Assembly (NCBI GenBank): GCA_021826655.1
Contig: JAKAZC010000124.1
Coordinates: 1 to 7,855, forward strand
DNA length: 7,855 nt
Direction: 5' to 3'
From: Actinomycetes bacterium
GTDB taxonomy: Bacteria; Actinomycetota; Acidimicrobiia; Acidimicrobiales; RAAP-2
Part shown: in pieces, positions 1-5,271 of the stretch
How positions within the stretch are numbered: the stretch's first letter is position 1
Layout of the letters: each line of letters starts with the position of its first letter
The notes under the pieces: model-generated
Seen by the model: only the letters and a program-made list of their open reading frames with translations
Databases searched by the model: none
What the model was told of the DNA's origin: nothing
Translations under genes and position numbers: made by a program

Positions 1-1019
1 AGCGCCCTGCCCACGTCGAACCGCCCCACCTGGGCCACCCGCTCCAACTGCCGCTGCACGAGGCGTCGGCGGACATCGGCGTCGCTCAGCACGGCCTCCA
101 CGGCGGCCGCGACGGTGGCGGCCTCCTGGGTCCGCAGCACGATTCCGGCACCGCCCATGGTCTCGGGTACCGCCGTCGTCCCGTAGGCCACGACCGGCAC
201 ACGGGCGGCCATGGCCTCGAGGATGGGGACAACGCATCCCTCGTGCTCGCTCATCGACACGTAGACCCCGGCCCCGGCAAATGCGGCGCGCAATCCCCGG
301 TCCGACACCTTGCCGGTGAGGACCACCTTGTCGACGACACCGAGCCGCTCCGCCGTCTCCTCGACCCGCTCGACGTAGTGCCGGTCGGACACGTCGCCCA
401 CCAGGTGGAGCCGGGCCGTCGGGTCGAACGTCTGCTGGTAGGAGGCGAACGCCTCGACCACCCGGTGCTGGCACTTGTTGGGCACGACCCGACCGACGTA
501 GAGCCAGTCGCGACAGTCCGGGTCCGCGGCCACCCCGGCCTGCTCGAACTCGCGGAAGTCCGTGCGCACGGGCAGGACGTCCACCCGCCCGAAGCCGGCG
601 GCGACCATTTCGAGTCGGTTGAAGTTGGACACGGCCACACCGAACAGGGACCGGCGGGCGAGGTAGCGCAGCTGGTCCCGCCCGAGCCGGATGAAGGAGC
701 GCACCAGGCTGTCCGCGAAGTACTGCTCGGGCGTGACGTTGTGGTAGATCGTGACGATCGGATTGGCCAGCTCGATCACGTCGTCGAATGCGTGGTGGCC
801 GCTCGAGTGGTGCACGAGCAGGAGCTCGTCGGACGACCCGGGGTAGCTGCGGATCGAGCCGATCCGGTGGGCCAGCTCGGGTGCCACGTGCTCGGCGAAG
901 ATCTCCGACTCGTAGCCCAGGGACCGGAGGCGGCCCTGGAGGTCGAGCATCTGATTGGTGACGGCGTCGCCGTACGCCGTGCCCGAGTGGAACTGGTGGA
1001 CCGCGGTGACCGAGGTCAC
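1..1019 (-). CDS. GT4-family glycosyltransferase, C-terminus cut by window edge
   Basis: The frame is open from a GTG at 1019 to the left edge (339 codons), so only a short C-terminal helix region should be missing (GT4 enzymes are usually 370-420 residues). The product would transfer a sugar from a nucleotide-sugar donor to a glycan at the cytoplasmic membrane face. The N-terminal domain opens with a beta strand and VHQFHSGTAYGDA (7-19) and carries IYHNVTP (91-97), a wording common in GT4 enzymes of O-antigen clusters. The second Rossmann domain has VGRVVPNK (175-182) and the donor-binding EX7E motif, E260 to E268, followed by EAMAARVPVVAYG. The start was chosen because its GTG overlaps the TGA of the upstream methyltransferase as GTGA, indicating one operon with translational coupling. 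The family is certain; donor and acceptor sugar cannot be read from the sequence. Confidence 0.93.
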   Translation of the reverse strand, partial: MTSVTAVHQFHSGTAYGDAVTNQMLDLQGRLRSLGYESEIFAEHVAPELAHRIGSIRSYPGSSDELLLVHHSSGHHAFDDVIELANPIVTIYHNVTPEQYFADSLVRSFIRLGRDQLRYLARRSLFGVAVSNFNRLEMVAAGFGRVDVLPVRTDFREFEQAGVAADPDCRDWLYVGRVVPNKCQHRVVEAFASYQQTFDPTARLHLVGDVSDRHYVERVEETAERLGVVDKVVLTGKVSDRGLRAAFAGAGVYVSMSEHEGCVVPILEAMAARVPVVAYGTTAVPETMGGAGIVLRTQEAATVAAAVEAVLSDADVRRRLVQRQLERVAQVGRFDVGRA

Positions 1020-2236
1020 TTGGTGGCGACGACCACGTAGTCCTGGTAGCCGAAGACGCTCTGCAGCAGGGCCCGGACGGCATCCCCCTCGGAGGTCGAC
1101 GGCAGGTCGTCGGCCAGTGCCAGTGCGGGGTGGGGCGAGCGCTCCTCCAACTGGACGTCGTGGAAGCCGAGCTGCTCGCAGATGAACCGGAGGGTCTCGG
1201 GATGGACCGGGCGCACGTGGGAGGTGTCGGCGTAGTAGTGGTTGCCGAGGGCGAACGAGCTGCGCGGGTTGATCGTCTCGATGACCAGCGCTCCGCCGGA
1301 CCGCAGGGCGCGGTGGGCGAGGCGCACCAGTTCCTCGAGCTCGGTGGTCAGCAGGTGTTCGACGACCTGGGCGCAGAAGATGCCCTTCAGCGAGTCGGGT
1401 GCCGCCTGGGCCAGGAAGTGCAGTCCGTCGTCCCGGACGGCGACGAGCCCCTTGGCGGCGCACGCCTCGACCATGCCGGCATCGGTGTCCACCCCGATGC
1501 ACTCGTGGCCGGCCTCGACCAGGAGTTCGAGCATCTCGCCCGAACCGCAGCCGATGTCGACCACCGGTCCGGGCACCCCCGGCGCCGGAAACAGGCTGAG
1601 GTACCGCCTCTGGCCGTCGATGATGTCGGCACTGGCACCTCGGAACCTCCGCTCGAACTCCACGTAGTCGAGGTCGACACCGCGGGTCGTCTCCGCGCCG
1701 AGCCGGTTCAGCACCGATTCGACCTCCTTGCCGAGCACCCGAACCTCGTCCTGCATGGCGGTGCCCCGCAGGACCACACCCTGCTCGGCGAGAGCCTGCG
1801 ACAGCCGGTCGATCTCCCCCTGGGCGATGCGGAACCGTTCGACCGCGGCGACCAGGTCGAGCTTCATCCGGACGTTCTGACGGCGCAGACCCTCGAGCTC
1901 GACATCGATCCGGTGGAGGTTGTTGTACGCCTCGGAGGCGAAGTCGATCGTCCGGGCATCCAGCTCCTGCTCGGCGATCCATCGTGGCTCGACGTACCAG
2001 CTGGTCAGGCGACGGACGGCCTTCTTGAGGACCGACCCCGCTCCCCCGGCGACGTCCGGGGGGTGCACGGTGCCGTGGGCCGCACGCATGGCGTGGATGG
2101 GGGCGACCACCGCGGGCAGTCCGGTCGGATCTGCGGCACCCGGGGTCGCCTCGCCCGCCCTGATCCGGTCGATCAGCTGTTCGACCCGGTTGACCAGGTC
2201 GTCAGCCCCCACGACCTTCCCGTCGACGTCAAGCAT
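1016..2236 (-). CDS. SAM-dependent methyltransferase with helical N-terminal extension, O-antigen chain-terminator type
   Basis: 406 residues. The class I methyltransferase domain occupies roughly 205-360: VVDIGCGSGE (225-234) is the SAM-binding loop, D250 the likely ribose-binding acidic residue, CAQVVEHL (288-295) and VIETINP (318-324) the later core strands. The segment HYYADTSHVRPVHPETLRF (333-351) closely matches methyltransferases that cap O-antigen chains (WbdD-like) or modify surface glycans. Residues 1-30 look helical, 31-65 are Pro/Ala/Gly-rich linker, and 90-180 form a long charged helical stretch that may be a coiled coil. There is no kinase domain as in WbdD. ATG 2236 follows an in-frame TGA and has no clear Shine-Dalgarno; a 14-codon ORF ends across it. 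The downstream glycosyltransferase overlaps by 4 bp, so both probably build or cap the same glycan. The substrate is inferred only. Confidence 0.9.
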   Translation of the reverse strand: MLDVDGKVVGADDLVNRVEQLIDRIRAGEATPGAADPTGLPAVVAPIHAMRAAHGTVHPPDVAGGAGSVLKKAVRRLTSWYVEPRWIAEQELDARTIDFASEAYNNLHRIDVELEGLRRQNVRMKLDLVAAVERFRIAQGEIDRLSQALAEQGVVLRGTAMQDEVRVLGKEVESVLNRLGAETTRGVDLDYVEFERRFRGASADIIDGQRRYLSLFPAPGVPGPVVDIGCGSGEMLELLVEAGHECIGVDTDAGMVEACAAKGLVAVRDDGLHFLAQAAPDSLKGIFCAQVVEHLLTTELEELVRLAHRALRSGGALVIETINPRSSFALGNHYYADTSHVRPVHPETLRFICEQLGFHDVQLEERSPHPALALADDLPSTSEGDAVRALLQSVFGYQDYVVVATK

Positions 2237-2273
2237 CGTCGAAGGCGGTCGTCATCGAGAGGGTCACGTCCAT
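2229..2273 (-). promoter_or_regulatory. candidate leaderless 14-codon leader ORF overlapping the methyltransferase start
   Basis: The frame ATG 2273 to TGA 2231-2229 encodes MDVTLSMTTAFDDA. It begins 8 nt after a -10-like TATGCT, the distance expected if transcription starts at or next to the ATG. Its last codons read GATGCTTGA, so the methyltransferase ATG (2236-2234) lies inside it. The methyltransferase has no visible ribosome-binding site, so termination and re-initiation is a plausible way to translate it. No homology can be judged for so short a peptide; it could equally be ordinary 5' UTR. Confidence 0.3.
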
Positions 2274-2281
2274 CGGCGCTC

Positions 2282-2287
2282 AGCATA
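2282..2287 (-). promoter_or_regulatory. candidate -10 element (TATGCT) for the methyltransferase-glycosyltransferase operon
   Basis: TATGCT read on the minus strand fits the TANNNT actinobacterial -10 pattern in an otherwise very GC-rich region, 45 bp before the methyltransferase ATG. No convincing -35 hexamer is seen 16-18 bp upstream. Confidence 0.35.
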
Positions 2288-2414
2288 TCCTTCAAGGGCC
2301 GGTCACGAGGATCCCGCACACCTCCCGACCAGGGCAACGACCGGCGTGACGCCGACGAGGGATTCCCGTCTCACGACTGGGCCCGGGCCACCTGTCCGGC
2401 CGCGGTCGAACCGG

Positions 2415-2420
2415 TACACT
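2415..2420 (+). promoter_or_regulatory. candidate -10 element (TACACT) reading toward the first DUF2079 gene
   Basis: The hexamer TACACT within CCGGTACACTCAC matches TANNNT. A GTG codon follows 6 nt later at 2427, the spacing of a leaderless transcript. If it drives the DUF2079 gene at 2704, the transcript has about 277 nt before that start. No good -35 is visible. Confidence 0.3.
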
Positions 2421-2426
2421 CACGCC

Positions 2427-2704
2427 GTGCCGTGGGAGTCGCTCGTGCCAGTCCGTCCGGTGCAGGCAGGCGCAGTCCTCTCCAGCACCGGGCGGCCGTC
2501 CTGCCGGCCCGGCCCCTCGGGGATCGGGACGAAGCACCCCGGCCTCGGAGCAGCGGGAACCAGGTGACCCGGCGGTCCGCAGCGGTTCAGCGGGCGGGAA
2601 CCGTCGGTTCCGGGACGCCGACCCCGGTCGAGGCCTGCCGATCGGCACCGTGGGGGCGTGCTCCACGGGCCCAGCACCGACGCCGTCGGCGGGCGACGCC
2701 CTAG
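2427..2704 (+). other. two overlapping short ORFs (46 codons each) leading into the DUF2079 start
   Basis: The first frame runs GTG 2427 to TGA 2565-2567 and could be leaderless from the TACACT element. A second GTG at 2564 overlaps that stop as GTGA, and its frame ends with TAG at 2702-2704, sharing one base with the GTG start of the DUF2079 gene at 2704. The predicted peptides are rich in Pro, Arg and Gly and show no recognisable domain. The chain of overlaps could pass ribosomes to the membrane-protein gene or be chance in GC-rich DNA. An alternative is that DUF2079 starts at GTG 2650, inside the second ORF. Confidence 0.2.
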
Positions 2705-4269
2705 TGGCCACCGTCGAGACCCGTTCGCCCTCGGTGTCCGTCGTCGAACCGAACGACGCGATCCCGACCGTCGGACGGCGGCGGCGGCGCGTGGTGCGAA
2801 CTGCGGCGCTGGCCGTCGCCGGGGTCTGGGCGGTGGCCCTCGGCTCGTTCTCGGCGCTCATCTATCACCGCGTCGACCTGGGGGAAGACTTCGGCGTGTA
2901 CTCGCAGGCGTGGACCCGGATCGGCGAAGGTCATCTCCACCCCTACAGCACGGTCTACGGCTACCCGTTTCTCAAGGGCGACTTCGAGCTCATCGTCTGG
3001 CCCCTGGCGCTTCTGCACCTCATCACTACGCAGGCGATCGTACTTCTGTGGGTGCAGGACCTTGCCATTGCCGGATGCGCCTTCGTCACGGTCGTCTGGG
3101 CGATGGAGATCCTGGAGCACCGCGGGGTGGCCGCTCGGGTATCGACCGCGGTAGGTGCCTGCGTCCTCATCGCGTTCATCCTGAATCCGAACACGTACGG
3201 CACGGTCGCCTTCGACGTGCACTTGGAGCCGGTCTCGACACTGTTCCTCGTCCTGGCCGCCCGGGACCTGTGGGCGGGACGCACCCGCCGATCATGGTTG
3301 TGGATCGCAGGCGCGCTGACGTGCGGGTCCTTCGCGGCGATCACGCTGACGGGCGTGGGGCTGTCGGCGGTGCTCGCCGGTCGCGCCACCCGCCGCAGCG
3401 GGGTGTCCATCATCGCACTCGGCGTCGTGTGGCTCGGACTGATCTCGCTGCTTCATGCGAACCAAGGTTCTGGAATCGCCAATTACGCCTATCTCGCCGG
3501 ACGCTCGACGATCACCAGCCCATCGGGGATGGCCTTGGTCGTCGCGGGGATCGCCTCACACCCGTGGCGGCTGTTCGACCAGCTCAGCCGCCGACTCGGC
3601 GACATGTTCCTCCTGATCAAGCCGGTTGGCATCATCGGCATCGCCTCGGCGTGGGGCTTTGGCGTCCCCTTCGTGGTCCTGGTGACCAACTCCCTCAACG
3701 GTAATCCGGCGTTCATCCAGCAGTCGTTCCAGAACTTCGCCGTGTTCCCCTTCGCCCTCGTCGGCACAGTCATCGTCCTGGCCTGGCTCGCACGGCAGTT
3801 CCCCCATGCGTGGATCGGCACCGTCGTAGTCGCCGTCGTCCTCGGTCTCGTCGCGCTCGACAACGGCATCCACCAGTCCCCCAACGTGGTCCGTTGGACG
3901 GCACAGGAAGTAGGGGCGGGACAGTCAGCTGCACTCCGTACGGCCCTTCGGGAGACACCGCCGGATGCAGAGGTCATCGCATCGATGGGCGTGATGGGCA
4001 GATTCTGTCAGCGTGAGTTCTGCTACTTCAATCGGCCCGGGGGTCCCCAGCGTGTCGCCGCTCGCCAGATCGTGTTCGTATTCGTTCCAAGTCACGACCC
4101 GTGGTCGACGCCGCAGGATTCGGCAGCGGGGATCGCATACGTGCACGACCGACTGCACGCCCGTCTCCTCGTCGCGACCGACGGCGTGACCGCGTTCGAC
4201 TGGTCACCGGGGCCGGGCGTGTCCTCGGTGACGATGCCGAAGGTCGCCACACCGTCGGGTCCACCGTGA
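2704..4269 (+). CDS. DUF2079-family polytopic membrane protein, likely GT-C-like (paralogue A)
   Basis: 521 residues from GTG 2704. A basic N-terminus (GRRRRR, 24-29) precedes a first membrane segment at about 32-53, with some nine to ten hydrophobic segments to about 387. The DUF2079 pattern shows in DFGVYSQAW (62-70), DFELIVWPLALLHL (93-106), WVQDLAIAGC (116-125) and FDVHLEPVST (170-179). The acidic residues D62, D93 and D171/H173/E175 lie in predicted loops and are kept in paralogue B, as expected of GT-C enzymes using lipid-linked sugars; this role is inferred. About 390-521 is a soluble, probably extracytoplasmic domain with a C435/C440 pair absent from B. The start was chosen because it aligns with B's N-terminus in length; GTG 2650 would add 18 residues. 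Neither has a strong ribosome-binding site. It converges on ppx, with 21 bp between the stop codons. Many codons here end in A or T compared with the neighbours, as far as can be judged by eye. Confidence 0.88.
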   Translation: MATVETRSPSVSVVEPNDAIPTVGRRRRRVVRTAALAVAGVWAVALGSFSALIYHRVDLGEDFGVYSQAWTRIGEGHLHPYSTVYGYPFLKGDFELIVWPLALLHLITTQAIVLLWVQDLAIAGCAFVTVVWAMEILEHRGVAARVSTAVGACVLIAFILNPNTYGTVAFDVHLEPVSTLFLVLAARDLWAGRTRRSWLWIAGALTCGSFAAITLTGVGLSAVLAGRATRRSGVSIIALGVVWLGLISLLHANQGSGIANYAYLAGRSTITSPSGMALVVAGIASHPWRLFDQLSRRLGDMFLLIKPVGIIGIASAWGFGVPFVVLVTNSLNGNPAFIQQSFQNFAVFPFALVGTVIVLAWLARQFPHAWIGTVVVAVVLGLVALDNGIHQSPNVVRWTAQEVGAGQSAALRTALRETPPDAEVIASMGVMGRFCQREFCYFNRPGGPQRVAARQIVFVFVPSHDPWSTPQDSAAGIAYVHDRLHARLLVATDGVTAFDWSPGPGVSSVTMPKVATPSGPP

Positions 4270-4290
4270 CCCGGAGCGAGGACCCCGACC

Positions 4291-5211
4291 TCACATGCTT
4301 GCGATCAGACCGTCCAGGATGTCGGCCTCGGACACCAGGCACTCGGCGAACCCGAACGTACGCATGACGGCGGCGAGAATCATCGTGCCACCGACGATCA
4401 CGTCCTCGCGTCCGGCCTCCATACCTGGACGCTTCAGCCGCGCCGGCGCCGATTCCGCGGCCAGTCTGCGCCACCATTCCTCGACGGCCGCCGCACGCAG
4501 CTTCGTGTGGTGGATTCGGTCCCGCTGATACTCGACCAAGCCCAGTTGGAGTGACGCGAGCGTGCTGACCGTCCCCGCCAGTCCGACCAGTCGGCGTGCG
4601 GCACCGAATCGAGAACTGGTCGTGGACGCGGATTCGAGTTGGGTCGCTATCTCCGCTTCGGCGTCTGCCAACTCACGCGCCGTCGGCGGATCACTGGAGA
4701 GGAATCGCTCGGACACCCTGACGCAACCCAGTTGGAGGGACACCGCCGCCAACCGGGGATCGTCCGGTCCGTCGCCGGCGATCAGCTCCGTAGATCCGCC
4801 CCCGATGTCCAGCACCAGGAACGGGCCGTCGCCCGGATCGAGTTCACCGACCGCCCCCGCAAGTGAGAGTCGGCCTTCCTCGCCACCGGTGAGCAGCTCC
4901 GGAGTGAGGCCCGTCGTCGCCGCTGCAGCCCCAAGGAACTCGTCGCCGTTCGACGCGTCCCGGACGGCCGAGGTCGCTACCAGCCGGCCGCGAGAGACGC
5001 CGTGCCGATCCATGGTGCCACGGAATTGCGCCAGGACGTCCACGCAGCGCGCGATCGCGTCGGGTGCGAGCCGACCGGACGCATCGACACCCTGGCCGAG
5101 GCGGGTGATCCGCATCTCTCGATCGACCACCCTCCCGTCGGCATCGGCTATCAGCAGGCGGGTCGAATTCGTCCCGCAGTCGATTGCGGCGATCGCCGAC
5201 CGTGCCTTCAT
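4291..5211 (-). CDS. ppx: Ppx/GppA-family exopolyphosphatase / guanosine pentaphosphatase
   Basis: 306 residues, the usual length of the short actinobacterial Ppx form that lacks the C-terminal HD-like domain. It belongs to the ASKHA fold and would release phosphate from polyphosphate or pppGpp in the cytoplasm. Visible motifs in order are AIDCGTNSTRLLI (9-21, phosphate 1), ATSAVRDASN (79-88), GGEEGRLS (109-116, holding the likely catalytic Glu), LVLDIGGGSTELI (132-144, phosphate 2), GLAGTVSTLA (210-219) and GREDVIVGGTMIL (267-279). All look intact. ATG 5211 is well supported: AAGGA lies 3 nt upstream and an in-frame TAG sits at 5223-5221. It lies 50 bp downstream of DUF2079 paralogue B on the same strand, so co-transcription is possible. 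In mycobacteria the related gene directly follows DUF501; here a membrane-protein gene intervenes. Polyphosphate and pppGpp activity cannot be told apart from sequence. Confidence 0.95.
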   Translation of the reverse strand: MKARSAIAAIDCGTNSTRLLIADADGRVVDREMRITRLGQGVDASGRLAPDAIARCVDVLAQFRGTMDRHGVSRGRLVATSAVRDASNGDEFLGAAAATTGLTPELLTGGEEGRLSLAGAVGELDPGDGPFLVLDIGGGSTELIAGDGPDDPRLAAVSLQLGCVRVSERFLSSDPPTARELADAEAEIATQLESASTTSSRFGAARRLVGLAGTVSTLASLQLGLVEYQRDRIHHTKLRAAAVEEWWRRLAAESAPARLKRPGMEAGREDVIVGGTMILAAVMRTFGFAECLVSEADILDGLIASM

Positions 5212-5253
5212 GGTTCCTTGCTAGCACGCGAGCCGAGTCATCACGCCGTCCGG

Positions 5254-5271
5254 TTCCCCGATCAGGGGGAA
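5254..5271. repeat. small inverted repeat across the stop codon of DUF2079 paralogue B
   Basis: TTCCCC and GGGGAA arms flank a 6-nt loop and span the stop codon at 5262-5264. In RNA this is a 6-bp stem. There is no following U-run, so it is not called as a terminator. It could mildly attenuate or stabilise the transcript between this gene and ppx. Confidence 0.35.

Larger units (their letters stand above)
2237..2703. other. divergent intergenic regulatory region
   Basis: About 470 bp separates the methyltransferase (leftward) from the first DUF2079 gene (rightward). It contains one -10-like hexamer per strand, short overlapping ORFs, and small perfect palindromes: CGGCGT-G-ACGCCG at 2342-2354, GGAACC-GTC-GGTTCC at 2597-2611 and TGCCGATCGGCA at 2636-2647, any of which could be operators. 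Long open frames cross it on both strands, but they encode Arg/Pro/Gly-rich low-complexity protein typical of chance frames in high-GC DNA. No tRNA or recognised riboswitch motif was found. Confidence 0.6.

Noticed and set aside
243..1040. 265-codon plus-strand open frame antisense to the glycosyltransferase
   Set aside because: The minus strand shows the EX7E and VGRVVPNK motifs of GT4; the antisense translation has none.
2421..2650. Riboswitch or structured RNA in the paralogue A leader
   Set aside because: Checked by eye for cobalamin, TPP, c-di-AMP and RNase P consensus boxes; none is present.
1130..2704. 524-codon plus-strand open frame antisense to the methyltransferase
   Set aside because: It encodes Asp/Gly/Val/Arg-rich sequence without domains, while the opposite strand has clear SAM-methyltransferase motifs. 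It is a high-GC shadow frame; only its last 46 codons are considered as a possible leader ORF.
2292..2861. 189-codon minus-strand frame reaching from inside paralogue A into the intergenic region
   Set aside because: Arg/Pro/Gly/Thr-rich with no domain, and it overlaps the start of paralogue A in antisense. A gene here cannot be excluded but has no positive support.
4270..4290. Possible bidirectional terminator between convergent paralogue A and ppx
   Set aside because: The 21 bp contain no stem-loop and no T-run on either strand.
5221..5241. Six-codon ORF (MTRLAC) between paralogue B and ppx
   Set aside because: Very short, no -10-like element at leaderless distance, and ppx has its own AAGGA site.
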